64,000 nt of DNA, taken from assembly GCF_900129275.1 (NCBI RefSeq), contig NZ_FQUX01000011.1, positions 62,001-126,000 on the forward strand, given 5' to 3'. The position numbers were made by a program, and so were the translations under genes. Under the pieces are notes generated by a model. It was not told the DNA's origin and searched no databases. It worked only from the letters and a program-made list of their open reading frames with translations. The stretch comes from Arenibacter palladensis. GTDB taxonomy: Bacteria; Bacteroidota; Bacteroidia; Flavobacteriales; Flavobacteriaceae. The stretch's first letter is position 1; every line of letters begins with the position of its first letter. Shown piece by piece: positions 53,230 through 63,283 of the stretch.

Positions 53230-54096
53230 TTAATTGGTCGTTCTTACAGGATTATTTTCTATCAAATCTATGTAGAGATTAATTTTCTTTTTAAGATCCC
53301 TTCGATGTACTATAAAGTCCAAAAACCCATGTTCCTGAAGGAATTCCGCGGTTTGAAAACCTTCCGGCAATTCTTTACCGGTTGCCTCCTTAACCACACG
53401 TGGGCCGGCAAAACCGATCAAGGCACCCGGTTCGGAAATATTTATATCGCCCAACATGGCATAGGAAGCTGTTGTTCCTCCAGTGGTCGGATCCGTACAC
53501 AGGGAAATATAAGGTATGCCTGCATCCGCAAGTTGCGCCAACTTGGCCGCTGTTTTGGCCAATTGCATAAGGGATAATGCAGCTTCCATCATACGTGCAC
53601 CTCCGGATTTGGAAATCATTACAAAAGGGATTTTCTTTTTGATGGAATAATCGATGCCCCTCGCTATTTTCTCTCCTACCACACTACCCATAGAACCACC
53701 AATAAAACTGAAGTCCATGCAGCAAATAACTACATCCTTGCCCATGGATTTACCTACTCCGGTCCTTACGGCATCCTTAAGGCCTGTTTTTGCCTCGGCC
53801 GCCTTTAGACGATCCGCATACTTTTTGGTGTCTTCAAATTTTAAAGGATCCTTGGAAGTAAGTTTGGCATCTAGTTCGGTAAATTTATTATTGTCGAAAA
53901 GTATTTCGAAATACTCCTTACTACCTATTCGTACATGATAATCATCCTCTGGGCTAACATAAAAATTCTTTGCCAACTCATCGGATTCTACAATTTTTCC
54001 GGTTGGGGATTTGTACCAAAGGCCCCTTGGGGTATCCTTTTTCTGATCCGTGGCAGTTTGTATTCCTTTTTCCTTTCTTTTAAACCAAGACGACAT
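53230..54096 (-). CDS. accD: Acetyl-CoA carboxylase carboxyltransferase beta subunit, zinc-less
   Basis: 288 residues. Transfers carboxyl from biotin to acetyl-CoA in fatty acid synthesis, with AccA. The carboxyltransferase core is normal ([12 protein letters not shown] near residue 163, [12 protein letters not shown] near 201). The N-terminal zinc ribbon lacks its cysteines: S30, about T32, S48 and D51 stand at the four ligand positions. I recall the same in other flavobacteria. It follows fba by 24 bp. Its last 168 aligned bases have a second copy at 51977-52154. Confidence 0.95.
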   Translation of the reverse strand: MSSWFKRKEKGIQTATDQKKDTPRGLWYKSPTGKIVESDELAKNFYVSPEDDYHVRIGSKEYFEILFDNNKFTELDAKLTSKDPLKFEDTKKYADRLKAAEAKTGLKDAVRTGVGKSMGKDVVICCMDFSFIGGSMGSVVGEKIARGIDYSIKKKIPFVMISKSGGARMMEAALSLMQLAKTAAKLAQLADAGIPYISLCTDPTTGGTTASYAMLGDINISEPGALIGFAGPRVVKEATGKELPEGFQTAEFLQEHGFLDFIVHRRDLKKKINLYIDLIENNPVRTTN

Positions 54097-54120
54097 AAGC
54101 TCTCTTTTTGGGTTGGGGGA

Positions 54121-55188
54121 TTATAGGGTATTTACATTATTAAGGTCTTCAAAAGCCTTTTTTAGACGTGTAACAAACGTTTTTTCTCCTTCTCTCAACC
54201 AAACGCGTGGGTCGTAAAACTTTTTATTAGGCTCGTCGGCCCCGTTTGGATTTCCGATCTGGGATTGTAAATAATCTTTTTTACCTTGAATATAGTCCCT
54301 AATTCCTTCCAAGAAGGCATACTGAAGATCGGTATCGATATTCATTTTAATAACACCGTATCCAATAGCCTCACGTATTTCCTCTACGGTAGATCCCGAT
54401 CCACCATGGAATACAAAATCGATATGGTTGTGCTCCACCCCGTATTTTTTAGTAACGAATTCTTGGGAATTTTTAAGGATTTTTGGGGTCAATTTTACGT
54501 TTCCTGGCTTGTATACACCGTGTACATTCCCAAAAGCGGCCGCTATGGTAAATTTAGGGCTAACTTTGGATAACTCCTCGTAAGCATAGGCAACCTCTTC
54601 CGGTTGTGTGTAAAGTTTGGAATCGTCCACATCGGAGTTGTCCACACCATCCTCTTCACCTCCGGTAATTCCCAATTCTATTTCCAGGGTCATTCCCATC
54701 TTGCTCATTCTGGCAAGATATTTTTTGCAAATTTCAATATTCTCCTCAATGGGCTCCTCCGATAAGTCTATCATATGAGAGCTGTATAGCGGTTTTCCAG
54801 TTTCTTTGAAGTGTTTTTCACTTGCATCCAACAAACCATCTATCCAAGGCAATAATTTTTTTGCACAATGGTCTGTGTGCAAAATAACGGTTGCACCATA
54901 GGCTTCGGCCAATTGATGAACATGTTTTGCTCCTGCCACTGCACCTAAAATGGCGGCTTGTTGACCGTCATTTGATAATCCTTTTCCTGCATTGAACTGT
55001 GCTCCTCCGTTAGAGAACTGTATAATTACGGGAGCATTTAAACTGGCAGCAGTTTCCAAAACTCCGTTAATAGTGTTCGATCCTATAACATTAACAGCAG
55101 GTAGGGCAAATCCTTTTTCCTTGGCATAATTGAAAATTTTCTGTACCTCATCTCCGGTTGCAACTCCTGGTTTAATATTGTGTGCCAT
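54121..55188 (-). CDS. fba: Class II fructose-bisphosphate aldolase
   Basis: 355 residues, long (E. coli FbaA-like) class IIA form. Zinc ligands include HTDHC near residue 108 and GNVHGVYKPG near 226, with HGGSGS near 266. Cleaves fructose 1,6-bisphosphate. Probably cotranscribed with accD (24 bp) and perhaps with the upstream BamA-like gene (59 bp). Confidence 0.95.
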   Translation of the reverse strand: MAHNIKPGVATGDEVQKIFNYAKEKGFALPAVNVIGSNTINGVLETAASLNAPVIIQFSNGGAQFNAGKGLSNDGQQAAILGAVAGAKHVHQLAEAYGATVILHTDHCAKKLLPWIDGLLDASEKHFKETGKPLYSSHMIDLSEEPIEENIEICKKYLARMSKMGMTLEIELGITGGEEDGVDNSDVDDSKLYTQPEEVAYAYEELSKVSPKFTIAAAFGNVHGVYKPGNVKLTPKILKNSQEFVTKKYGVEHNHIDFVFHGGSGSTVEEIREAIGYGVIKMNIDTDLQYAFLEGIRDYIQGKKDYLQSQIGNPNGADEPNKKFYDPRVWLREGEKTFVTRLKKAFEDLNNVNTL

Positions 55189-55247
55189 ATTCTTGTTTTA
55201 GTGTAGTTAATTAAAAAGATGCGACAAAAGTAATAAAATAATCAGCT

Positions 55248-57842
55248 CTAAAAAGGATAATTTATACCTATGTTGAATACTGCGTTGGATAGATTGTAGT
55301 CCCTAAACCATCTTTTTGAAGATTCTTCAGCGGGATTATAGGTTTTAAGACCCATATCCAATCTGAATACAAAATACGTAAAATCGTAACGGATTCCAAG
55401 ACCTGTCCCTAATGCTAAATCTCCTAAGGAGCCAAAATTTTCAAAGGTGGCCTTCTCGTCGGTGACATTGTCCAGGACGTTCCAAATATTACCGGCATCG
55501 GCAAAGAGAGCCCCTTTTATATCGCCTACTATAGGAAACCTATATTCCAGATTAAAGGCGATTTTTAAATTGGCTTCGTTAAAGTCGTTTATGTTATCTG
55601 TCCTTCCTGGCCCCAAGGAATAGGGCAACCAGGCACGGTTGTCGTTGGAACCACCAGCAAAATAACTTCTTACGAAAGGTATGTTGTCCGAATTTCCATA
55701 AGGTATCGCAATGCCGAGGAAACTCCTAAAGGCCAGAACATTGGTCCTTGAGGTGCTCCAATGTTTTATATAGTCCAATTCCGTTTTAACATATTGTGAA
55801 AAAGGTACGTTGAAAACCAATAGTTTGTCGTCTTCACTGGTGTAGAAGGGAATTATTTTGGAAATTCCGGACAATAGGTTTCCGGCACTTTCCAATTTGA
55901 GTCTAAATTGATAAAAATCGTTATCGGCAGTACCGCTTTTATTGTTTTTGGTAAAAGTGTAATTGCTGGCGAATATTAAATTGTTTTCGGTAAGCCTAAT
56001 TCTTCTTTCCTCAATACTACTTACGTCCTCATAGTCAGTTTCACTGGAAGATACCTCTCCATTTAATATGGCATTGGTAAAGCCAGTGGTACCTTCCGGA
56101 ATAATCAACTGCAGATCGGTACCGTCATCTGTGGTCTCAAAATAATCGGCCAGGGCAGGTTCGGTTTCGTAATTGTCGGCAATTTCATCCAAACTCTCAT
56201 AGGTACTCTCGTATACAGCAAAAAATCGATCGGGGTTTACATTGCGGACAAATTGTACATTTAACAATTCGGCAGTATTCTTTTTAAAATCTGTAGGAGA
56301 CCAATTATAACCAAATACAGTATTCAAGGTTTGTTTGTCCAGACCTATATTTTGCTGAAAACTTGTCCCAATCGATAATTTGGTTTTGGGCAGCATGTAG
56401 TTGGGTATAATTCTGGATGTATTTACAAAGGGAAACCAAATACGGGGCAAATTAAGGTTGATATCCGCTCCAGTTTCCAAAATATTGAAAAACCGGTTGT
56501 CCGCTATGTCCGGATCACTTGATGCCCCTATGCTGATCCTTCCGGATATGCTCAAGTTTTCTGCCCCTTTGAATAAATTTCTGGCTTGCAGGGAGGGGCT
56601 AAACCCTATGCCCAAAAACTGAATATTGGAGTGGGTTACATCAAAATCGGTACCCAATGAATATTTAGGACGGGGGGAAAGATAGATGTTGGCGGTTAAT
56701 TCGGAATCTGTACTATCTGCCACGAATTCAATATTTGGATATTTAAAAGTATTAAGGTTGGTAATCTGCCTATATGTTCTAATCCGGTTAATTTCCCTGT
56801 AAATACTGTCCTTTTTTAGGAAAACGGCGTCTGTAAGCGTTTTGGGCTTGTAACGCAATTTCCCCTGGTAATAGATCGTGAAATCTTTATAATCCACCTT
56901 TTTTAGACTGTCCAATCCATTATTGAAGGTGTAGTTGGTGTAAATATTGATTTTTTTAAAAGTATGCACCTTGTATTCCGAGGTGGAAAGAGCATTGTCT
57001 GTCCTAGTTTTTAAATCTTCGATATTTAATAGGATATCCAATTTTTGGTTGTTACCCAGTTTGGTGGTGTCTCCGATTAAGTCGTAGGAAATGGAGCTCT
57101 CTTGAAAATTGTGGATTCCGGTGTTTCTAAAAAGATTGGTCAATCGTTCCCTTTCACTATTGAAATTGTCGAGATCTATTCGTTGCCCTGGTTTAATAAA
57201 GGAATTACTCTTATTAGCCTTGTTAATGGAGTCCAAGGCGGAGGAGGTAATTTTTGTGGATATCGAGTCTATGAGGTAAGGAGCGCCCAGATCCAATTTG
57301 TAGTTTATGGTGGCACGTTGTTTTCTTAGGCTGGTATCTATTTCATAGGTGGTAGAGTTGTTAAAATACCCCTTGCTTTTATAATAGGCATTTAGTCTTT
57401 GCAATGACCTTCTTGCCCGTGAAGTGTCTATGACCGTTGGAGGTTCCCCGATATTTTTTAACCATACGCTGGCCCCTTTCACCAAAAAGGATTCACCCAA
57501 TCTTTCCACTTGTTTTTTAGAAAGGATATTGATGAGGCGCTGCTCCCTTTTTTCTTTTTTGTGCAACCAGACCTGAAAGGAAGAATCCGGGTTTTTCTTG
57601 GCCAGGTTGTAAAGATTTAGTCGTAGGGGATATCCCAATAAAGTGCTGTTGGGTTTTTGAAAAATAAGGCTGTGTATATCCTCATTGGTAATTTTTACGC
57701 TATCGGCATAAATAAGGTTTCTGGTCAGCAGGAGTTCGTCATCAGCAACTCTTTTTGTTGCATTGCAGGAGGTAATTGCAATTACTAGCAATAATAATCC
57801 TATTTTCGTAATGTTTAAAAGCATACACGGCCGTGTCCTCAT
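55248..57842 (-). CDS. BamA/TamA-family outer membrane protein
   Basis: 864 residues from ATG 57842; other starts (57884, 57824) are possible, but 57842 gives MRTRPCML before a lipoprotein-like signal (LLLVIAITSC). POTRA-like repeats in the N-terminal half, and an Omp85 C-terminal beta-barrel ending in Phe (FNIGINYPF), where the last residue is the usual insertion signal. The lipid anchor differs from BamA and resembles lipid-anchored TamA/BamA-like proteins of Bacteroidota. It likely helps insert or export outer membrane material. Confidence 0.88.
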   Translation of the reverse strand: MRTRPCMLLNITKIGLLLLVIAITSCNATKRVADDELLLTRNLIYADSVKITNEDIHSLIFQKPNSTLLGYPLRLNLYNLAKKNPDSSFQVWLHKKEKREQRLINILSKKQVERLGESFLVKGASVWLKNIGEPPTVIDTSRARRSLQRLNAYYKSKGYFNNSTTYEIDTSLRKQRATINYKLDLGAPYLIDSISTKITSSALDSINKANKSNSFIKPGQRIDLDNFNSERERLTNLFRNTGIHNFQESSISYDLIGDTTKLGNNQKLDILLNIEDLKTRTDNALSTSEYKVHTFKKINIYTNYTFNNGLDSLKKVDYKDFTIYYQGKLRYKPKTLTDAVFLKKDSIYREINRIRTYRQITNLNTFKYPNIEFVADSTDSELTANIYLSPRPKYSLGTDFDVTHSNIQFLGIGFSPSLQARNLFKGAENLSISGRISIGASSDPDIADNRFFNILETGADINLNLPRIWFPFVNTSRIIPNYMLPKTKLSIGTSFQQNIGLDKQTLNTVFGYNWSPTDFKKNTAELLNVQFVRNVNPDRFFAVYESTYESLDEIADNYETEPALADYFETTDDGTDLQLIIPEGTTGFTNAILNGEVSSSETDYEDVSSIEERRIRLTENNLIFASNYTFTKNNKSGTADNDFYQFRLKLESAGNLLSGISKIIPFYTSEDDKLLVFNVPFSQYVKTELDYIKHWSTSRTNVLAFRSFLGIAIPYGNSDNIPFVRSYFAGGSNDNRAWLPYSLGPGRTDNINDFNEANLKIAFNLEYRFPIVGDIKGALFADAGNIWNVLDNVTDEKATFENFGSLGDLALGTGLGIRYDFTYFVFRLDMGLKTYNPAEESSKRWFRDYNLSNAVFNIGINYPF

Positions 57843-57866
57843 AGAAGTCAAAAATACATTATTTGT

Positions 57867-58607
57867 ATGGTTGTTAAAAGCCAAATAAAATTTATAAAAA
57901 ATTTACAGCAAAAAAAGTACCGAACACAAAACAACTTGTTTGTGGTGGAGGGGATAAAGACCGTTCGGGAACTAATTGATTCTTCCCTGAAGGTCTATAA
58001 AATATATGTTACGGACAGCAAAGTGCTGGGCAGGGAGGCCGATTTTGTTGAGTTGATAAGTGAAGGTGAATTGAAAAAAATGAGCGGATTGTCCACTCCA
58101 AATAAGGTTCTGGGCGTATTTCATATTCCGGTACCGGAACCACTGGATTTTTCGGACTGGGTCATAGCTTTGGATGATGTTCGGGATCCTGGAAATATGG
58201 GTACTATTATCCGCCTTTGCGATTGGTTCGGGGTCAAGAGCTTAATATGTTCATCCAATTCCGTTGATTGTTATAATCCTAAGGTGCTACAGGCCACTAT
58301 GGGATCTATAAGTAGGGTAAACATTGTATACGGGGATTTGCAAGGGATTATTAGCAATTCCGGGGTTCCGGTATACGGGGCATTTATGGATGGAGCCGTG
58401 GTCTATAAGGAAGAATTTCCCAAAAGGGGAATATTGGTTATGGGGAATGAGGCCAATGGGGTATCGGAAGCCATGGAAGCTTTGGTTGGTAAAAAAATTA
58501 GCATTCCACAATTTGGACCCAAAACCGCAGAAAGTTTAAATGTGGCAACGGCCACCGCTATTCTGTTAAACGAAGTTAGAAGGGGGTTATTTTCTACTCA
58601 AAGGTAA
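57867..58607 (+). CDS. SpoU/TrmH-family RNA 2'-O-methyltransferase
   Basis: 246 residues. N-terminal substrate-binding region (VVEGIKTVRELI near residue 28), then the SPOUT knot: DDVRDPGNMGTIIR near residue 105, VMGNEANGVS near 190, IPQFGPKTAESLNVATA near 211. RlmB-like, acting on rRNA or tRNA. Starts divergently from the BamA-like gene and overlaps porT by 14 bp at its 3' end. Confidence 0.93.
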   Translation: MVVKSQIKFIKNLQQKKYRTQNNLFVVEGIKTVRELIDSSLKVYKIYVTDSKVLGREADFVELISEGELKKMSGLSTPNKVLGVFHIPVPEPLDFSDWVIALDDVRDPGNMGTIIRLCDWFGVKSLICSSNSVDCYNPKVLQATMGSISRVNIVYGDLQGIISNSGVPVYGAFMDGAVVYKEEFPKRGILVMGNEANGVSEAMEALVGKKISIPQFGPKTAESLNVATATAILLNEVRRGLFSTQR

Positions 58608-59289
58608 AATTGACGAATAGGCCCCTGGTCATCATAGCCTCAACATTGCCTGTCCATGGGCTATTGGGGTCATTGTCTCGTATCAATTCATCATTAATGG
58701 CGAAAACCCCTCGGATAGAGGGAGTAAACTTGAAATATTCCAAATAGAAATCGATCCCAAAACCCATTTCATAGTAATATGTGGTCTTTTTCATTCGGAA
58801 GGTGGCACTGCTGTTGTCGTCCAAACTTTGTTCATTGCTGCCAAGGTTTAATGAGGTAGATGCCCCACCAACAAGAAATGGCTTCCAATTTCCCAGTCTT
58901 TTGGTACTTACTTTTAGGAGCAAGGGAAAATTAATATAGGTGGATTTTACCTCCCTAATGGCATCCCTCTCGTTATCAAATCCTGGAAATCCTAAATTTC
59001 TTTGGTTGTAGTGCAGTCCAGGTTCAAATCGAAGGTCCAAAAATTTGTTTAGTCGCAGTTCCCCGATCAGTCCTACATTGAATCCAAAGGATTTGTCCAC
59101 CAAAATATCGGGTAGATCGTCTTTGTATTCAAATTTAAAGTCATATTGATTGAAGCCTAAAAAATATCCCCAATTTAGTAATGGCTTGTCCTCATTTTCA
59201 AGGTTCATTACGGGTTTTTCATTAAACTGGGCAATGGCCGTGTTGCCTAGTGCACAAAAAACAATAAAAAGAACAAAAATATTTTTCAT
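58594..59289 (-). CDS. porT: PorT-like outer membrane barrel, type IX secretion/gliding
   Basis: 231 residues. Signal peptide (MKNIFVLFIVFCALGNTAIA), then an eight-strand-like barrel with alternating aromatics and a final Phe-Glu. Sequence and place beside ubiE match PorT of the type IX secretion system known from flavobacteria and Porphyromonas. Other T9SS genes are not in the window. Overlaps the RNA methyltransferase gene by 14 bp. Confidence 0.85.
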   Translation of the reverse strand: MKNIFVLFIVFCALGNTAIAQFNEKPVMNLENEDKPLLNWGYFLGFNQYDFKFEYKDDLPDILVDKSFGFNVGLIGELRLNKFLDLRFEPGLHYNQRNLGFPGFDNERDAIREVKSTYINFPLLLKVSTKRLGNWKPFLVGGASTSLNLGSNEQSLDDNSSATFRMKKTTYYYEMGFGIDFYLEYFKFTPSIRGVFAINDELIRDNDPNSPWTGNVEAMMTRGLFVNFTFE

Positions 59290-59292
59290 ATT

Positions 59293-60021
59293 TTACTTTG
59301 TAGCTACGTAAATAGAGGCAACCCCAAATGTTTGGGGTCTATTGTCTATACCTATAAACCCGATTTTCGCCAAAATATTGTTGAACTGTTTTCCATGGGG
59401 GAAGGCAGCTGCGGATTCGGATAAATAGGCGTAAGCACTGCGATCTTTGGAAAATAACTTTCCAATGGCCGGCAGGATGAATTTGGTATAGAACTTATAA
59501 CCTTGTTTGTAGGGTGTTTTTGTGGGAATGGAAGTTTCAAGAACTACAAACGAGCCTCCGGGCTTTAATACCCGGTATATTTCTGTGAGTCCTTTTTCAA
59601 GATTTTCAAAATTTCGTACCCCAAAAGCTACCGTAATGGCATCAAAGGAGTTGGCTTCGAAAGGTAGATTTTCACTGTCACCAACGATCATTTTGATGGT
59701 GTCCCCTAGATTTTTTTCCGAAATTTTCCTTTTGCCAACTTCCAACATTCCGGGTGAGATATCCAAACCGATAATCTCTTTGGCGCCTGTTTTGATCATG
59801 TTAATGGCCAAGTCGCCTGTTCCGGTAGCAATGTCCAAAATTTTGGAAGGATTTTTTTCGGAGACTATGGATACTACCCGCTTTCTCCATTTAATATCAA
59901 TCCCAAAAGATATAACCCTGTTAAGTCCATCGTAATTTCCGGAAATAGTATCGAACATTTTTGTAACCTGTTCCTTTTTACCTAGCGTTGAATCTTTATA
60001 AGGGGTCACCTTTTTATCCAT
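59293..60021 (-). CDS. ubiE: Demethylmenaquinone methyltransferase
   Basis: About 242 residues; ATG 60021 ([19 protein letters not shown]) or the ATG two codons earlier. Class I methyltransferase: [13 protein letters not shown] near residue 60, GLDISPGML near 84, [14 protein letters not shown] near 130, VLKPGG near 152. Final methylation of menaquinone in this quinone-poor phylum. It starts 4 bp after porT in the reverse sense, so the two are probably one unit. Confidence 0.94.
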   Translation of the reverse strand: MDKKVTPYKDSTLGKKEQVTKMFDTISGNYDGLNRVISFGIDIKWRKRVVSIVSEKNPSKILDIATGTGDLAINMIKTGAKEIIGLDISPGMLEVGKRKISEKNLGDTIKMIVGDSENLPFEANSFDAITVAFGVRNFENLEKGLTEIYRVLKPGGSFVVLETSIPTKTPYKQGYKFYTKFILPAIGKLFSKDRSAYAYLSESAAAFPHGKQFNNILAKIGFIGIDNRPQTFGVASIYVATK

Positions 60022-60027
60022 AATCAT

Positions 60028-60372
60028 TAAATTTTTGGTAAAGATACTATATAGACCTAAAGTTATACTTCTAATTTTTACAATAAGAGTTGACCTCTAT
60101 CTGTTTAACTCGCATATTTTAGAATACAACCCAATTTAATTATGTAATTTTGTCGCGCTTACATTCAGATTTTAATTGAAATATGCTTTAACAAGCTTCT
60201 TTCCAATATGGAAAAAATGGATTTAATTCGAAATTCCACAAGGAGTTATTCTAAGGAAATAGATTTGGTTTAGAATTAAATTTAGGTGACTTAAGGTGTA
60301 AAACTATGGCAACACGGAATTGACCATTAATTATTGTGTACTTCGGTTGATGAAAAACAATTTATATAACAG
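60028..60372. other. Divergent region between ubiE and trkA
   Basis: 345 bp, AT-rich. TAATTTTG (60145-60152) fits TAnnTTTG and points to trkA, leaving an upstream leader of about 220 bases. A 21-codon reading frame (60208-60273, MEKMDLIRNS...) lies in it; I have no evidence that it is translated. Confidence 0.4.
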
Positions 60373-61722
60373 ATGAAAATTATAATTGCAGGGGCTGGTG
60401 AAGTAGGTTTTCATTTGGCTAAATTATTGTCGTATGAATCCCAGAATATTACTCTGATAGACAGTAATAAGGATAGCTTATCTTATGCAGACAGTCATTT
60501 GGATATTAGGGTGCTGAGGGGGGATGCTACTTCCATCGCTATTTTAAAGGATGCGCAAGTGGAGAAATCCGATCTGGTCATTGGGGTAACGTCTTCGGAG
60601 ACCACCAATATTACTTTGTGTATGTTGGCAAAACAATTGGGTTGTAAGCGAACAATAGCACGTATTTCCAACGCTGAGTTTATTCATAATAAAGAAGCTA
60701 TTAGATTTTCGGACTTGGGTATCGATGAGCTTATTTCTCCAGAAGCTTTGGCTGCTACGGAAATACAACTTTTGTTGAATCAATCCGCATTTAACAATAC
60801 TTACGAATTTGAGGAAGGTCTTTTGATCATGGTGGGTGTATCCCTGCCCAGTACCGCGCCTTTTGTGGGAAAGACCGTTAAGGAGGCTGCCCAGATATTT
60901 TCCGAGCTACATTTTATGCCCATTGCCATTCAAAGGATGGGTACCCAATACACCATAGTCCCCAGGGGAGATACTGTTTTTAAGGAAAATGATCAGGTGT
61001 ACTTTATAACTTCCAGAGAGGGCTTGGACGAACTGTACAAACTTACCGGGAAGGAGAAGAAGGATATCAAAAATGTTATGATTCTTGGTGGCAGTAAGGT
61101 AGGTTTTAAAACCGCCAGGGATCTTTGCAGAAATAGGTTTAACGTAAAGCTGATTGAGAAAAATAAGGAAAAGGCTTTCGATTTGGCGGATGAACTGCCC
61201 AATGCCCTTATTATTAATGGCGATGGTAGAAATGTAGAACTGTTGGAGGAAGAGAATCTGGAGGCCATGGATGCTTTCGTGGCCGTTACGGGAAATTCTG
61301 AAACGAATATAATGTCCTGCTTGGTGGCCAAATCCAAGAATGTTAAAAAGACTATTGCCCTAGTGGAGAACATGGATTATTTTCAATTATCCCACTCGAT
61401 AGGGATAGATACCCTGCTCAATAAAAAGCTTCTGGCTGCGAATAATATCTTCAGGCATATCCGGAAAGGGGAAATTGTGGCGATGACCCGGCTGAATAAT
61501 TTAAATGCGGAGATTTTGGAATTCATTGTAAAGCCAACATCCCAAGTAAACGGACAAATAATTAGAGAGCTGGAATTTCCTAAGGAAGCTACCATTGGAG
61601 GGGTAATCCGGGACAATCAAGGGATTATTGCCCTAGGGGGATTTAGAATTACAGAGGGCGATAGGGTAGTGGTATGTTGTTTGCCAAGTGCCATTCCGAA
61701 AATTGAAAAGCTATTCCTTTAG
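60373..61722 (+). CDS. trkA: Trk potassium uptake system, TrkA subunit
   Basis: 449 residues: two RCK halves, each with TrkA-N Rossmann loops (GAGEVGFHLAKLL near residue 6, GGSKVGFKTARDL near 239) and TrkA-C domains after them. Cytoplasmic NAD(H)-binding gate of TrkH. It ends 1 bp before trkH, so the two are cotranslated. Confidence 0.94.
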   Translation: MKIIIAGAGEVGFHLAKLLSYESQNITLIDSNKDSLSYADSHLDIRVLRGDATSIAILKDAQVEKSDLVIGVTSSETTNITLCMLAKQLGCKRTIARISNAEFIHNKEAIRFSDLGIDELISPEALAATEIQLLLNQSAFNNTYEFEEGLLIMVGVSLPSTAPFVGKTVKEAAQIFSELHFMPIAIQRMGTQYTIVPRGDTVFKENDQVYFITSREGLDELYKLTGKEKKDIKNVMILGGSKVGFKTARDLCRNRFNVKLIEKNKEKAFDLADELPNALIINGDGRNVELLEEENLEAMDAFVAVTGNSETNIMSCLVAKSKNVKKTIALVENMDYFQLSHSIGIDTLLNKKLLAANNIFRHIRKGEIVAMTRLNNLNAEILEFIVKPTSQVNGQIIRELEFPKEATIGGVIRDNQGIIALGGFRITEGDRVVVCCLPSAIPKIEKLFL

Positions 61723-61723
61723 T

Positions 61724-63214
61724 ATGGGCTTAAATTCGAAAATTATCTTTCACCTCATGGGATTGCTATTACTTTGTAATGGTTTTTTTATGATTATGGC
61801 TGCTGTGGTAAGTGGGGTGTATGACGATGGAGCTACCTTGGATATTACCCTAGCGGCCGTGGTTACAATGCTTGTTGGTGTTTTGGCCATGTTCTATACG
61901 CGAAACCACAAAAAAGAGGTTAAGCGAAAGGAAGGATATATCATTGTTACTTTTGGTTGGTTGGTAATGTCGGCTTCAGGGATGCTGCCCTATCTTTTTT
62001 CCGGTGCCATTCCAAACGTTACCAATGCTTTTTTTGAGACGATGTCCGGTTATACCACTACAGGAGCATCCGTGGTTGATGATATAGAGGCATTGCCGGA
62101 AGGAATCCTTTTGTGGAGGAGTCTAACACATTGGATAGGTGGTATGGGGATTATAGTCCTTGCCATAGCTATTTTGCCACTGTTGGGCATTGGGGGAATG
62201 CAGTTGTTCGCCGCGGAGGCTCCCGGACCAAGTGGGGATAAATTACATCCTAGGATTACCGATACCGCGAAGCGACTTTGGTTAATTTACTTTAGTTATA
62301 CCGTGGCTGAGACTTTGTTGTTGAAATTGGCGGGAATGTCCTTTTTTGATGCGGTAAACCATTCTTTGGCAACCCTTTCCACGGGAGGTTTTTCTACCAA
62401 AAATGCCAGTATGGCCTATTGGAACGATCAACCTTTGATTCAGTACATTGTTATTTTGTTCATGTTTTTGGCCGGTAGCAATTTTGTATTAAGTTATTAT
62501 GCCTTTAAGGGTAAAGTGCAAAAAGTGCTTATGGATGAGGAGTTTAAATTCTATTCCATCTTTATTTTTTGCTTTACCATAGTTGCCAGTTTGGTAGTTT
62601 ATTTTCAGGCCAATGTACCTATGTCCGATTTTCATCCAATGGTATTTGGAGAGGTGGAAAGCGCTTTTAGGCATACCTTGTTTCAAGTGGTCTCGGTAAT
62701 TACGACGACCGGCTTTGTTACTGCGGATTTTACCTCTTGGACACCCTTTTTGACCATATTCTTTTTCGGGCTGTTTTTCCTTGGGGGCTCTGCTGGTTCA
62801 ACCGCAGGGGGTATCAAGGTAATGAGGCATTTGCTTATTATTAAGAATGGGCTGTTGGAATTTAAGCGTACCCTCCATACCAATGCCATAATTCCCGTTA
62901 GATATAATAATAAGACGGTTCCGGAAAATATCGTTTATAACATAATTGCATTCTTTGTGCTCTATATGTTGCTTTTCATTATTGGATCCTTGGTGCTTGG
63001 TGCACTTGGATTGGATTTTGAAAGCGCCGTGGGTGGGGCTGCATCCTCGCTGGGGAATGTAGGGCCGGCCTTGGGGACACTAAATCCGTTGGTTAATTTT
63101 AACAGCCTTCCCGCATTGGGGAAATGGTGGTGTGGATTTCTAATGCTTTTGGGTAGGTTGGAACTATTTACGGTATTGATCCTATTTTCGCCATATTTTT
63201 GGAAGCGTACATAG
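61724..63214 (+). CDS. trkH: Trk potassium uptake system, TrkH channel subunit
   Basis: 496 residues from ATG 61724; a longer reading overlaps trkA and adds 12 residues. About ten or more transmembrane helices with four pore loops; the first filter segments read MSGYTTTGAS near residue 105 and TLSTGGFST near 218. Potassium uptake with TrkA. The end is followed by a terminator. Confidence 0.93.
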   Translation: MGLNSKIIFHLMGLLLLCNGFFMIMAAVVSGVYDDGATLDITLAAVVTMLVGVLAMFYTRNHKKEVKRKEGYIIVTFGWLVMSASGMLPYLFSGAIPNVTNAFFETMSGYTTTGASVVDDIEALPEGILLWRSLTHWIGGMGIIVLAIAILPLLGIGGMQLFAAEAPGPSGDKLHPRITDTAKRLWLIYFSYTVAETLLLKLAGMSFFDAVNHSLATLSTGGFSTKNASMAYWNDQPLIQYIVILFMFLAGSNFVLSYYAFKGKVQKVLMDEEFKFYSIFIFCFTIVASLVVYFQANVPMSDFHPMVFGEVESAFRHTLFQVVSVITTTGFVTADFTSWTPFLTIFFFGLFFLGGSAGSTAGGIKVMRHLLIIKNGLLEFKRTLHTNAIIPVRYNNKTVPENIVYNIIAFFVLYMLLFIIGSLVLGALGLDFESAVGGAASSLGNVGPALGTLNPLVNFNSLPALGKWWCGFLMLLGRLELFTVLILFSPYFWKRT

Positions 63215-63230
63215 GATACAAAAAAGGATA

Positions 63231-63267
63231 AAAAAAATGGACGCCGATGTGGACGTCCATTTTTTTT
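63231..63267. terminator. Bidirectional terminator between trkH and the aminotransferase gene
   Basis: AAATGGACG/CGTCCATTT stem, 10-nt loop, flanked by A-run and T-run. It serves both converging genes. Confidence 0.85.
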
Positions 63268-63283
63268 ATGACTAAAGTCTATA

